64,000 nucleotides of DNA from Aspidapion aeneum (Eukaryota; Arthropoda; Insecta; Coleoptera; Brentidae): contig OY755042.1 of assembly GCA_963576565.1 (NCBI GenBank), forward strand, positions 9,745,813 to 9,809,812, written 5' to 3'. Below, piece after piece: positions 20,776 to 32,500 of this stretch; position 1 is the stretch's first letter; each line of letters opens with the position of its first letter. Under the pieces are notes generated by a model that worked only from the letters and a program-made list of their open reading frames with translations, searched no databases and had not been told where the DNA came from. Both the position numbers and the translations under genes were made by a program.

Positions 20776-22050
20776 AAAATATTTTTGATAAGTATTAATT
20801 TAAAACATAAGTTTTTGAGTTGAATTCGTTCAAATTGGGGGGAGGAGGCATCCCCCTTCTCGCCGCCCTCAAAAGTGATCTTTTACAGTATTTTTCTAAT
20901 TATTTCCCAACTATTAACTTGGCCAAAAACTAAGTAATAATTATTGAGGCTGACCAAAAGTCCTCTCTAACGACGAATAACACGCCTCCTTACATCAGTG
21001 GTGCACCTTTTATAGGCATTTAAATAAATGAGAGGTGTGGAAAAAACAATATTTTTTTTTAATTTTCTTGAATTTTATTGTACTGAATGTCTGGTTTTAA
21101 AACTTATTTTTAAAGCTGAACAAATTTCTTTTCCAACGATGTATATAACTCCCCCTCAACGCAGCGGTAGATCTAGCATAGACGCACCAAAAATGGTAAA
21201 ATTTGATATACACTTGAATTTTCATTTAAGTTTAAGACAACCATGTTGGAACACTACTAAGACACACACTGGGTTCAACAAGAGAAGCAACATACTCCCC
21301 CGAAAATCTTTCACACTGTGGTGGTTCCCCCCTATGTTTTTTTCGACATTTTTTATTACTTGGTATATCAAATTTGACAAGGGCGGATCCAGAGGTGCTT
21401 CTCGGGGGGGTCACTTTAGGTGACCATCTCTGTTACTAAAAAACGGTATATATTTTTTTAAGCAGCATTTTATTGTATTAGTCAGTGGTTGTAATTTCGA
21501 TGATAATAACAATAGACACTTTCATGCGTCGCAAGCAAAAATTTTGAATGTTTATTAGCAAAAACATTACTTTTTACTCATTTTTTGTATATTCAAAAAA
21601 TTCTCGGGGGGGGGGGGCAAGTGCCCCCCCCTGGATCCGCCACTGAAATTTGACCTTTTTTGGGGCGTGTATGCAAGATCTACTGCTGCGTTGAGAGGGA
21701 AGTGATGTACATCGTTGAAAAAGAAATTTCTGTGGCTTTAAAAATGAGTTTTAAAGCCAGGCATGTAGGACAGTAGAATTTAAGAAAATTTAAAAAAAAA
21801 AGTAGTTTTTTCCACACCTCTGATTTCTTTAAATCTTATACAACGATAGAGAGTACTTTTCATCAGCCTCAATAATTGTTAACTAGTTGTTTTTTTGCCA
21901 AGTTAAAAGTTTGCAATGAATTGGGAAAATACTGTAAGAGAGCAGTTTTGAGGGGGTTGAGAGGGAGGATGCCCTCCACCCCCACTTTAATGAAGGTCAA
22001 CTAGAAAAAGATAGTTTTAAGTTAATACTAACCAAAAATATTTTTTTACT
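20776..22050. mobile_element. Giant foldback, about 440-bp arms
   Basis: The left arm (about 20776-21220) and right arm (about 21645-22050) are inverted copies with moderate divergence. Landmarks are AAAAATATTTTTGATAAGTA / TTAATACTAACCAAAAATAT at the outer ends, AGAGGTGTGGAAAAAACAAT / TTTTTTCCACACCTC inside, and GCAGCGGTAGATCTAGCATA / AGATCTACTGCTGCG near the centre. A hAT MITE (21378-21645) sits in the middle. Two open stretches here have no resemblance to known proteins. A related arm sequence recurs near 22813-22990. Confidence 0.75.
21378..21645. mobile_element. hAT MITE, 268 bp, perfect 8-bp duplication
   Basis: The left end reads CAAGGGCGGATCCAG and the right end CTGGATCCGCCACTG. The element is flanked by AAATTTGA at 21370-21377 and 21646-21653. 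Long G runs lie just inside both ends. It has no coding sequence. It inserted at the centre of the foldback 20776-22050 and so postdates it. Confidence 0.88.
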
Positions 22051-22065
22051 CACACTTCTTTTTTT

Positions 22066-22575
22066 CTAGCCATTGCTACGCGGGCTAGAAAGGTATTTTT
22101 TTCGACGAAATTTTTTTTTTCAGATGACGCCAAAAATGTGTTATTTGGATGTGTTTTGACCTATCTTAGCAATATCGTCTTGATGTCTGTCTGTGTGTGT
22201 GTGTATATTATTCCTGTCCGTAACACAATAGCTCCTAAACCGCTAAACCGATTTTCATAAAATTTTCAGGTAAAACAGTGTTTAACATTCTAATGAGCTG
22301 ATTAGATTTTGGTCAAAATCTATTTATGGTAATGACAGTTTTTGACAATTAGAAACTTTAAAAAATGCTAACTTTTTACCGGAGCATCGTATCAATACGC
22401 TGTTTTCGGAATAAAGTAGACTATATTTTGCTTAATAATTCGTGATTTATTCGTAGGAGCTTTAGTTTCTGAGATATTTACAAAAAAACTGTTTTTAAGG
22501 CTAATATATTATCATGGCTTCACTTGAAGTGTGATAATAGACTATCTAGGGAAGTTTCAGATCCGTCATGGATCC
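22066..22575 (+). repeat. Hairpin-ended interspersed repeat, copy 2
   Basis: It starts with the hairpin CTAGCCATTGCTACGCGGG followed by CTAG (6-bp stem) and ends ATCTAGGGAAG before CAGATCCGTCATGGATCCAT. The interior matches copy 1 (CCTAAACCGCTAAACCGATT, GAGATATTTAC). A short TG run is present near 22190. Confidence 0.65.
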
Positions 22576-23180
22576 ATTTATTTATTTACTGAATTACGAA
22601 AATGAATTTTCAACATTTTTGTTTGATTTAAGGATTTCTACAAACACATTTATTTTTATTTCAAGACGGCTATTTAAAATAATTACGTCTAGCTTAATAA
22701 GTAATTAACTGTATACAATGGGCTTTTAACAAAAAATATTTTTCTGGATCAAAAATACCACAAAAAAAATATAAAAAAATATTTTAAAATTTTCCCCTTT
22801 TTTCGTACGCTAATGGAACGTGCACCACTGCCGTCAGAGGGTACTAAGGTACATCATCGAAAAGGAAATTACATCCGCTTAAAAATGTACCTTAGAAGAT
22901 TTTTGAAAAAGTTGACTATTTTCGAGAAATTAGAAAAATACTATCAAAAAGAACGTTTAAGGGGGTGGAACCACCAGGGTTGGGGGGTGGTTTTCGTTCG
23001 TAAAATGCTCGGGCGAGTCTTATGTCTGTCCATATCAAGTGTGTTGCTCCTATCATTGAACGCAGCATATCGCTTGAATCTCGAATGTAGGGCCTGAACT
23101 ATTATAGGTATAATCCGACTTAAATAAACTCCGCTTCGTTTCAAATTTTGAGAGGTCGAAATCGGTTTTTCCCACACAGT
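22576..23180. other. Non-coding; stray foldback-arm relative
   Basis: No gene is seen. The segment 22805-22990 (CACTGCCGTCAGAGGGTACT, GGGGGTGGAACCACC) resembles an arm of the foldback at 20776-22050 without its partner. The open stretches across it match nothing I know. Confidence 0.4.
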
Positions 23181-24891
23181 GTGCCTGAGTAAAGTATAGG
23201 TTACATAAAAATGGTTCCAAAAATTAATTGCACATTTTGAATATGAACTTTTTCCTGACTTTCTGATCTGATCCTCTTCTCGAAATTTTTTAAATTTTTT
23301 TAATTTTTCTAGTTAGTCCATGCGCTAGCTCCTGTCACGTGTGACCTAATATGTGCGCTCAGTTTGACTACGGGGCTTTGTTAAGCACCCATAGGAGTAT
23401 AAAAAAAGTTTGATCACGTAATCAAACTCATGGTCGTTTGGCCGCCATCCTTGAAAATCGCCGCCAAATTGATAGATTTTTTTGCTTAAGCGTATCTCCC
23501 TATATAGTAGTCCGATTTTAGTATTTTAAAGTTTGTCTCCTCCAACTCCCATCTTAAAGGCAAATAAATGTTGTCATTACACATTTTTGGATAAATCAAG
23601 TAGTTTTTGAGATATACAAATATTATTAGTATTACCACTCGCAAAGTAATTAAAATAATACCCATGCTCATTTTATTGTAGCTACAATATATTGACATTT
23701 GTTTTTTTTTTGTGTTACATGGAAGGCTTCAAACCTTTCACAAAATAGAATATGGACTTTTGGATGGTACCCCTAAAACTATTCACAAGAAAATAGAAAA
23801 CGTGAATTTGTAGCGAAACGATGCATCCTAGCGAAAAACGTTAGGAATAATTTTTTGTAGTACTATTAATTCCGCTTCTTCTGACCCCCTTTTATTTTAA
23901 TTTATAAGCAGTTTTTATTCACATGAAATTCTTAAAAAATTGTGCACAACACAATACAAAACCCTCAAAAGCTAGTTAACTCAAAATTCACATTTTTCGG
24001 CTTGTCTCCGTTCTCCCGCGAAAGAGGGCATTTTCATACCTTTTACAATTTTTAAGAAAAAAATCGTTTTTGGAGCGAAAACATAGAATTTTTACAAAAT
24101 TGTATATATACTATCAAAGCTAGGATATTGGTGATATATCATGGAATTAAAAGTAGGTACTATAAAAAATTTATTTTAGAGTTTTTCGCTAGTATGCATC
24201 GTTTTGCTGCAAATTCACTTTTTCTGTAATCTTGTGAACAGTTTTAGAAACCACCCTTTTTAAGGCAGTCTTTTGGGCTACCATCCAACGAACTTTAAAA
24301 ACATATAGTCATTATCCTCTTCTGTGAAAGGTTTAAAGCCTTCTGTGTAACAAAAGAAAACAAATGTCAATAATATTGTAGCTACAATAAAATGAGCATG
24401 GGTATTATTTTAATTCTTTTGCGAGCGGAAATACTAATAATCGTGGTATATCTTAAAAACTACATAATTTATCAAAAAATGTGTAATGACAAAATTTGTT
24501 TGGCTTTAAAAAGAGAGTAAAACAGGCTTAAAAAAATTAAAATCGGACCACTGGTTAGGGAGATACGCTTAAACAAATAATCTATCAATTTGGCGGCCAA
24601 ACGACCATGAGTTCGACCGATCACGTGACTAAACTTTTTTTATACTCGTATGGGTGCTTAAAAACGCCCCGCAGTCAAACTGAGCGCACATATTAGGTCA
24701 CACGTGACATGAGCCAGCGCCTAGACTAAGTAGACAAATGGCAAAAAATTGACAAAATTTCGACAAGAGGATCAGCTAGGATTTATGTATATGAATATAG
24801 CTCTCTGAAGTCGGGAAGGAGTCCATATTCAAAATGTGCAATTAGTTTTTTGAACCATTTTTATGTAACATATACTTCATTCAGTTACACT
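23181..24891. repeat. Giant palindrome, 1.7 kb, about 750-bp arms
   Basis: The left arm from 23181 and the right arm ending near 24891 are inverted copies. Landmarks are TGCACATTTTGAATATG / CATATTCAAAATGTGCA near the outside, CACGTGTGACCTAATATGTG / CACATATTAGGTCACACGTG, CATGGTCGTTTGGCCGCC / TTGGCGGCCAAACGACCATG, CCATGCTCATTTTATTGTAG / CTACAATAAAATGAGCATGG, and an AACGATGCATCCTAGCG / CGCTAGTATGCATCGTT pair further in. The unpaired centre lies around 23880-24110. There is no coding sequence. This is the largest palindrome in the window, and single transcripts across it would fold into a very long hairpin. Confidence 0.88.
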
Positions 24892-25787
24892 ATCGAAAAA
24901 ATCGTTTTCTAAATAAAATGCAGTTTAAAATCTTTCTTAACAGTTTTTCTGAAAATATTTTTTTAAGCCAACGAGAAAACAAGAACTTTTTTTATTTTTT
25001 TTAGGGGAAAGTGTCACTTTACAGTTTAGTAGTAAAAATGCTTTTTCTTATTAAAATAATTTGAACTAAATTAAAAATTTGTTAACTCATATTAGCTTTG
25101 CAATAGGATCAAGGATAAAACTCACAATTTTTAAGAAATTCTTAATTTAGATAGGGCAGATGGTTATTACGATAGGTTTGACAGAAAACTAAATAATCTC
25201 CAGAACAATTAAAAATTGTAATTAATTATGCATAAATGCGTCTTAAGAAAATAAATTCCAATTTTAAAGTCGCATCCAAAGGATTTCAAAAAACGCTAAA
25301 TCGTCGTATATTGTTATCACACTTTTCTAAATACAGAATTTTTTTCTGCAATGATTGACTAGTAGTAATAGTAGCCTTGGGAATAGATAATGTAATCAAA
25401 AAAATTATTTTATTAAGTTCAGTTCCTAGACGAGGAAGGGACGTAGGGATCACCCAAAATAAAATATACAGGGTTCCAACTTTCTGTGAGACCGAAGAAA
25501 AAGAAAATCTAATTTAAATCGCCGACGCAGGATCAAGGAATTTGCGCGTTTGGGTCGTTGCGTTAATTTTACCCGACTATTGCCATGCCACGACTCAGTC
25601 TTGTTCGAAGTCTCTTAAGCATATCTAGTAGATGTATTAATTATTATTACTAGGAGCTGCACATGTAATCTTTCATGACAGCTAGAAAATCACTACTTAA
25701 AGGCCGATATACGTGCTCAGTTTCATTACTCTGGCTCAAACAATTCAGAATTTGAAATATATTGCGACATATTATTTTAGTGCAACT
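24892..25787. other. Nothing recognised
   Basis: AT-rich DNA with no open frame or obvious inverted repeat. The GC-richer patch at 25490-25640 has no coding potential that I can recognise. Confidence 0.4.
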
Positions 25788-25900
25788 GTGCTAGTTTGAA
25801 AACTAAAAAGAGTGAAGCCGTGTAAATTAGTAAACTAAATGAAATATATAAAACAAAATAATGCTAGAAACACAACACAATTGTGAGTTGCGGTTGAGTT
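25788..25900 (+). mobile_element. Jockey-clade LINE, 3' scrap
   Basis: About 110 bp matching the 3' end of the LINE at 34435-35278 (AAACTAAAAAGAGTGAAGCC and AACACAACACAATTGTGAGT). It covers the last codons of the reverse-transcriptase ORF and the start of the 3' UTR. It is severely 5'-truncated, as is usual for LINE insertions. Confidence 0.75.
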
Positions 25901-26347
25901 TCTAATTTTATTTAACATATCTATGTACGTCTGTTTAAATGACATTTTTTTTTTTAAATTTTGTACCTTATTTATAAACAAAGATATGAATAAGTAAAGA
26001 CAACAGTGTATTTTTTCTTATATGCGTCAAATAAAATGCACGGATCATAGGTGATCCGTGGCGTAGCTATCGTTGGGGAAACCGGGGCAGTACCCGGGTT
26101 CCCGGCGTAAAAGGGGCTGCAGCGGCCCTAGTTAAAACATCGTTTTTAAGCGCCAATAAATTCGTAACTAAAATGTAACAAAAAACTTGTTAAGTTATCA
26201 TACCTTTGACAGTGGGAAAGAAGAATTAAAGAGATCATTTGGATGACTTGGTCGGTCGGGTCGGGTTAATACCCTGAGAATTTCTCGTTCTTGTATTGAG
26301 ACAACGCAGCCTACATAGATGGAAGTTTTCCGAAAAATTTATGTATG

Positions 26348-26419
26348 GCTTCGGTAGTTCAGTGGTTAGAATGTTTGACTAGATAGCAAGAGATCTCGGG
26401 TTCGATCCCCGGCTGAAGC
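26348..26419 (+). tRNA. tRNA-like sequence in repeat, copy B
   Basis: Same cloverleaf as copy A. The T arm is TCGGG/CCCGG with the loop TTCGATC, and the anticodon stem has one mismatch (TTTGA/GCAAG). The anticodon loop CTAGATA is unchanged, and the acceptor stem keeps seven pairs with one wobble. It is probably a repeat-borne relic rather than a tRNA gene. Confidence 0.45.
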
Positions 26420-26750
26420 AGAAAACTTTTTTCTTGTTTTTCTTTCTTTAATTTCACTTGTTGTTTATAGTTTTAAGTCCTTGCATTATTTGCAATTTGG
26501 TATTTGAGAATTATATTGGCAATCGCCCATTGCGATCAGAAATTTTAACACACGAAAAGGTGATCTCATGTTTTCAGACATTGACAGTTTACGTCTAACT
26601 TTTGAGTTTTCATAGATTTGACAGTGGGAAGGAAGAATTATAGAAATTAGTTTGATGACTTGCTCGAGTTAATACCCTGAGAGTCTCTCGTTCTTGTATT
26701 GAGACACCGCAGCCTGCATAGATGGAAGTTTTCCGAAAAATTTATGTATG

Positions 26751-26822
26751 GCTTCGATAGTTCAGTGGTTAGAATGTTTGCCTAGATAGCAAGAGATCCC
26801 GGGTTCGATCCCCGGCCGAAGC
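26751..26822 (+). tRNA. tRNA-like sequence in repeat, copy C
   Basis: The best T arm of the set (CCGGG/CCCGG with loop TTCGATC) and an intact anticodon arm TTTGC-CTAGATA-GCAAG. The acceptor stem has one mismatch at position 7 (GCTTCGA/CCGAAGC). Boxes A and B are conserved. It could still support Pol III transcription of the repeat. Confidence 0.5.
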
Positions 26823-27339
26823 AGAAAACTTTTTTCTTATTTTTTTTTCTTTAATTTCACTTGTTGTTTATAAAAAACTTGTTGTTAAACTAAATTTTAA
26901 CTTGAAATCAACATTTTTTTATTTTTTTCACAAAAATTACTCAACTTTTATTAAAATTTTCGCCTGCGGAGCATTTTATTTTCATCTGGTTCTTAAGTTC
27001 AGAGTTCAGACTTATTTAAAACTGCAAAAAGTTTTTTTGTTATAACTGCCTTCTTGTTCCATCCCCTCCGGACATCCTGGATCCGCCACTGTAAATGTAG
27101 ATTATATATTCATAAGGTTTATAAAATAGCTTACTTTAAAAAAGCTACCTTGAAAATACGTAGTAAAAAGATGATGAAATGAATGATTTTGCAAATTGGA
27201 AAGCAAGAAAAAAGATTTTATTTTGTTATTATGGCAAAGATATATTTTTGTTGACAAGCATTTTATAATGTTATTGACTTAGGGCCCCCAAAAAATTGTT
27301 TGCCTCGGGGCCCTCATGACTTCTAGATATGCCTTCTAG

Positions 27340-27461
27340 CTACAGTACCAAACACTTTTTGTCCTGAAAATCTCATGAAAATCGGTTTACCGGTTTAATA
27401 GTTATCGTGTTACGGACAGACATACATACATACAAACACAAACACAGACACACACACAAAA

Positions 27462-27496
<35 letters not shown>

Positions 27497-27499
27497 CTA

Positions 27500-27538
<39 letters not shown>

Positions 27539-27610
27539 CAGGACGATATTGCTAAGATAGGTCAAAATACACCCAAATAACACATTTTCGGCGTTATCTC
27601 AAAAAACCGG
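27340..27610 (-). repeat. Hairpin-ended repeat, partial copy, with (CA)n
   Basis: An inverted, incomplete copy recognisable by ATGAAAATCGGTTTACCGG, GTTACGGACAGACATACATA and ACGATATTGCTAAGATAGG. A CA-rich microsatellite at about 27423-27538 has expanded inside it at the place where other copies hold only a few CA units. A hAT-type right end, ATCCGCCACTG, ends at 27091 nearby, with no partner identified. Confidence 0.6.
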
Positions 27611-27878
27611 ACGCGTCTCGGGTGGCGGATAGGGGGTTATTTTCGCTGACCAAAATGGGTAAAAATCACATTATACATTAATCGGGTGAGCTTAGGTGCC
27701 CATAAATTGACAGAGTGTTTTTAACTAGCCTGCTTTTTAAAAGATGACCCCTTGGGCTATCAGCAGTGATAAAATTTTATAATACAAATAAAAAGCGGTT
27801 AAATCCATTTTAAAAGCCTTACAAGCAAACTTATGCAATTCGGGGGTTTTGCAAAAAAAATATTATCCTCAAACGAAT

Positions 27879-28356
27879 TATAGTTTTTGCAAAGTCACCT
27901 GAAATGCTCCTAATACGGGGTTCTATCGATTTCATGAAATTTTGCTTCAATCTGCCCTTCAAAAGTTATCCAAATTCATATAAAATCTTCCTGGTATAAT
28001 TTCAACCCTACCGACAGAAAAAAGGCGCGACTCTTTGCGGGCCGACGACAAAGTATTTGTTTTCTGACCGACCCAGCTAGACGGCATTTGATTGGCAGAT
28101 TTTTTTGAGATGCGCTTTTAATTGCTTTGCGGGACTCCTTTAGTCGACAGTATGCAGAGTTAGAAAATAAATCAGTCTCATTTCTGTAGGTATAGGAATA
28201 GAAAGTTTTATTATCTATTTTTATTTCTTTAGTTTACGCCATAATTAAATGAAATAATTTTCATGAGTATATCTACCGCCGCCCATGTCACTTTCTTTAA
28301 AGGATATGCCGATGGTCGGCTTTAACCTTTGTTCAACTGACTTTGCAAAAACTATA
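27879..28356 (-). mobile_element. MITE with GCAAAGTCA TIRs, copy 3 (inverted)
   Basis: 478 bp with perfect 19-bp TIRs: TATAGTTTTTGCAAAGTCA at 27879-27897 and its complement at 28338-28356. Collinear with the copies at 6061 and 17979, in reverse. This is the copy that best defines the family's ends. It lies about 0.2 kb upstream of the P-like transposase remnant, but no link between the two is shown. Confidence 0.88.
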
Positions 28357-28569
28357 CCTACCTGAACTAAGGTTAACATAAAATACGCCAAAAAAAACCG
28401 GATAATTTTTTTTTCATTATAAGTTTTGAACTATATAATCGAATTTAATGAGACAAACTGCACCTGAGAATTAATCAGAGTTTTAACTAAATGTATTTTT
28501 TTGTCTGCCGTCTCAAAATCCAAGATGGCGGGCGAAATTAAATTGTAACCTTTAAAGATACTACTAAAG

Positions 28570-29458
28570 AGTCAAGATCATTTGGAAACCTTTTTTTGTG
28601 GAATCAGGGCTCGCAATGGATGGAACAACAACCCATCTCCACTTTTGTTCAAACATGCATTTAGAAGAATGCTTTTACATACCAGAATTAATGGACAAGG
28701 TGGAAATTGTAGAGTACTAGATGGCACAACTGTGCTTTCAGTACCAAGTTCTTCTGGCAAATCACATGAAGTGATAGATATGTCACTTCTCAGAAGATAT
28801 GACCTGAACATTGATGAAATTAGATTACAAGATGATGACTTTGATGTAACTGAATCATTTATCCCTTTAAGTGAAATATCAGAAGACATAGTGGCATATA
28901 TGTCTGGATATGTCTTAAAGATGCTCAAAAGGAGGAATTTTTGTGATCAGTGTTTTGAAGGACTTGAATCTGAATTCATTGATGAACAGCACCAAAACTT
29001 TAAGCTAATACAGAGAAAAAAACCGAGGATTGTTTAAAAAAAATTAAAAGTTTTTTTATGAAAGATTAATTTTATTGATTTATTTTGTTTTAGGAGGATT
29101 GCAGCGACCATCACAAGGAGTCATTAAAATTTGTGTTGAAGTAGAAAAAATTATTCGGAAATTGATGGCAATTACTGATAACCAAATCCCTGCCGACACT
29201 GGTTTCCAGCAGGTATTTGTCATTAATATTAGCCAGCAGTTTTATTCCACTGGACAAAACCTATTTTATAAACTTGAGGCTCATTTTAGAGAGACCCATC
29301 CATTACAAGAAAATCATTGTTTCATGCTAATAAAAAACATTGTGGCAGCTTATGTGCGAATAAGATTTTTTAATCTGGCTAAAAAATTTTCAACAACTGC
29401 GCAAGGCAAAAATCTGAGAAGACGGCTTACAAAACTGATTTTATTTAGCCACCAATAA
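28570..29458 (+). pseudogene. P-element/THAP9-like transposase, C-terminal remnant
   Basis: Two exons. Exon 1 (to about 29027) reads QDHLETFFCGIRARNGW, then NNNPSPLLFKHAFRRMLL, with a GGNCRVLDGTTVLSVPSSS block and, after an acidic stretch, AYMSGYVLKMLKRRNFCDQC. Exon 2 (29094-29458) reads GGLQRPSQG..., then IKNIVAAYVRIRFFNL and ends RRRLTKLILFSHQ. The Q-D-x-L-E start, the NPSPL-x-F motif, the C-x-x-C pair and the LTKLILF tail are hallmarks of P-element and THAP9 transposases; from memory, the D and E of QDxLE belong to the catalytic set. The intron donor is GA instead of GT, and the A-run just before it disturbs the frame. The THAP domain and N-terminal half are missing, so the copy is dead. 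It is followed by an array of tandem repeats apparently derived from it. Confidence 0.85.
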
Positions 29459-29544
29459 TCGCCATCAAACAATGAAAATAATGCAGATCTGAGTAGTAGG
29501 ACAATAGGACAATAATGGCTTCAATCCACATTTGTTAGGCTTAG

Positions 29545-32500
29545 GCTTAATGAACCCCAAACTAATAGTTTTCTTAAATATTCACAGCAGAATGTTATCT
29601 AAATTAGACGCCGAAATAAGAGACAATCAGTAAAAGTTTAGAAATAGCATTGACACCAGAAAAGTCTTGTTTTACGTAAAATTTTTAAGTCGCAATTGTC
29701 TTTCCAGAAGTAGTGGAGAAGCATCAAGTTTTCTTTAAGCTAGTACAAAGGGAACCCGAGGTTTGTCTTTTTATTAAAACTTTCCTAAAAACTTGTAGAG
29801 TTAAAATGGTTAAAAAAAATCTACATACATAAATTATAACCATTTTTTTTTTGTTTCAGGATATTATAAAAACCAAATGCTAAAGAATGCTGTGATTACT
29901 GCAAAGTAGCCTTACGAATCACACACTAATAGTTTTTTGAAAAATTATTCACAGCAGGATATTTGCTAAATTGACGCCGAAATAAGCATTTACGTAATAT
30001 TACGTATATGGAAATAAGTGACAATCGAATAGAATTCACCTATAGCATTGGCACCACAAAAGCTCTGTTTGACATAGAAGTTTTACCGCAAAGTTGTCTT
30101 TCCAGAATTAGTAGAGAAGCCCCAAGTTTTGTTTAAGCTAGTAGAAAGGGAAACCAAGGTTTGCCTTTTAAAATATTTTTAGTAAAAGTTTCCTAAAAAC
30201 TTGTTGAGTTAAAATAGTTAAAAAAATCTACATACATAAATTATAACGGTTTTTTTTGTTTCAGGATACCATTAAAACCAAATGCTAAGCAATGCTGCGA
30301 TCACTGTAAAATAGCCTTACGATTCACACACTAATAATCTTTTTAAAAAATTATTTACAGCAGGATATTTGCTAAAGTGACGTCGAAATAAGTGACAATC
30401 AGATAGAATTTAGCTATAGCATTGGCACCACAAACCCTCTGTTTGATGTAAAAGTTGTAACGCAAAATTGTCTATCCAGAATTAGTAGAGAAGCAATAAG
30501 TTTTGTTTAAGATAGTACAAAGGGAAACCAAGGTTTGTCTTTTTAAAATATTTTTAGAAAAAGTTTCCTAAAAACTTGTTGAGTTAAAATAGTTTAAAAA
30601 ATTATTAATTATAGGGGATTTTTTTGTTTTAGAATACTATAAAACCCATATGCTAAAGAATACTGTGATTACTGCAAAATAGCCTTACAAACCACACACT
30701 AATAGTGTTTTCAAAAATTATTCACAGCAGGATGTTTGCTAAATTGACGCCGAAATAAGTGACAATCAGATAGAATTTAGCTATAGCATTGGCACCACAA
30801 ACCCTCTGTTTGATGTAAAAGTTGTAACGTAAAATTGTCTCTCCAGAATTAGTAGAGAAGCAACAAGTTTTGTTTAAGATAGTACAAAGGGAAACCAAGG
30901 TTTGTCTTTTTAAAATATTTTTAGAAAAAGTTTCCTAAAAACTTGTTGAGTTAAAATAGTTAAAAAAATTATTAATTATAGGGGATTTTTTTGTTTTAGA
31001 ATACTATAAAACCCATATGCTAAAGAATACTGTGATTACTGCAAAATAGCCTTACAAACCACACACTAATAGTGTTTTCAAAAATTATTCACAGCAGGAT
31101 GTTTGCTAAATTGACGCCGAAATAAGTGACAATCAGATAGAATTTAGCTATAGCATTGGCACCACAAACCCTCTGTTTGATGTAAAAGTTGTAACGCAAA
31201 ATTGTCTCTCCAGAATTAGTAGAGAAGCAACAAGTTTTGTTTAAGATAGTACAAAGGGAAACCAAGGTTTGTCTTTTTAAAAAATTTTTAGAAAAAGTTT
31301 CCTAAAAACTTGTTGAGTTAAAATAGTTTAAAAAATTATTAATTAAAAGGGATTTTTTTGTTTCAGAATACTATAAAACCCATATGCTAAAGAATGCTGT
31401 GATTGCTGCAAAATAGCCTTACAAACCACACACTAATAGTGTTTTCAAAAATTATTCACAGCAGGATGTTTGCTAAATTGACGCCGAAATAAGTGACAAT
31501 CAGATAGAATTTAGCTATAGCATTGGCACCACAAACCCTCTGTTTGATGTAAAAGTTGTAAAGTAACATTGTCTCTCCAGAATTAGTAGAGAAGCAACAA
31601 GTTTTGTTTAAGATAGTACAAAGGGAAACCAAGGTTTGTCTTTTTAAAATATTTTTAGAAAAAGTTTCCTAAAAACTTGTTGAGTTAAAATAGTTAAAAA
31701 AATTATTAATTAAAAGGGATTTTTTTGTTTCAGAATACTATAAAACCCATATGCTAAAGAATGCTGTGATTACTGCAAAATAGCCTTACAAACCATGCAC
31801 TAATAGTGTTTTCAAAAATTATTCACAGCAGGATGTTTGCTAAATTGACGCCGAAATAAGTGACAATCAGATAGAATTTAGCTATAGCATTGGCACCACA
31901 AACCCTCTGTTTGATGTAAAAGTTTTAACGCAAAATTGTCTCTCCAGAATTAGTAGAGAGGCAACAAGTTTTGTTTAAGATACTACAAAGGGAAACCAAG
32001 GTTTATCTTTTTAAAATATTTTTAGTAAAATTTTCCTAAAAACTTGTTGAGTTAAAATTGTTTAAAAAATCTACATCCATAAATTATAACGGTTTTTTTT
32101 TGTTTCAGGATATCATTAAAACCAAATGCTAAACAATGCTGCGATTACTGTAAAATAGCCTTACAAACCACACACTAATAGTTTTTTCAAAAATTATTCA
32201 CAGCAGGATGTTTGCCAAATTGACGCCGAAATAGGTGACAATCATACAGACATAAAAGTTTTAACGCAAAGTTGTCTGTCCAGAATTAGTGAAGAAGGGG
32301 GGGTATTGCAAAGCACTACTTGACAAAACAGTGCTTTTAGCACCAAATTATTTTCAAGCTGAAAAAAAACGGAGGTTTGCCTTTTTAAACATTTTTAATA
32401 AAATGTTGCCCAAAAACTGTTAAACTGAAATTAGTTTTAAAAAAATCTACAGAAATTATAATGGTTCTTTTGTTTTAGGATAACTTAAAAACCAAATGCT

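Larger units (their letters stand above)
26185..26870 (+). repeat. tRNA-bearing 403-bp repeat, two tandem copies
   Basis: Two head-to-tail units whose tRNA-like parts start at 26348 and 26751, 403 bp apart. Each unit has, in order, the GACAGTGGGAA block, AATACCCTGAGA, CTCGTTCTTGTATTGAGACA, GATGGAAGTTTTCCGAAAAA, the tRNA-like part, and TTAATTTCACTTGTTGTTTA. This region lies 5.7 kb from copy A and in the opposite orientation. Confidence 0.8.

Noticed and set aside
20228..26822. Genuine serine tRNA genes with anticodon AGA
   Set aside because: A short variable loop, a position inside a dispersed 403-bp repeat and a defect in each copy argue against functional tRNA-Ser genes; kept only as tRNA-like sequences.
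26040..27335. A 1.3 kb hAT element around the tandem tRNA-bearing repeats (GTGGCGTAGCTATCG at 26051, GCC-rich end near 27333)
   Set aside because: Both ends look hAT-like, but they do not pair convincingly and no 8-bp duplication is present.
28578..28928. 116-codon minus-strand open frame opposite the P-like transposase
   Set aside because: It is the antisense shadow of the conserved + strand transposase sequence.
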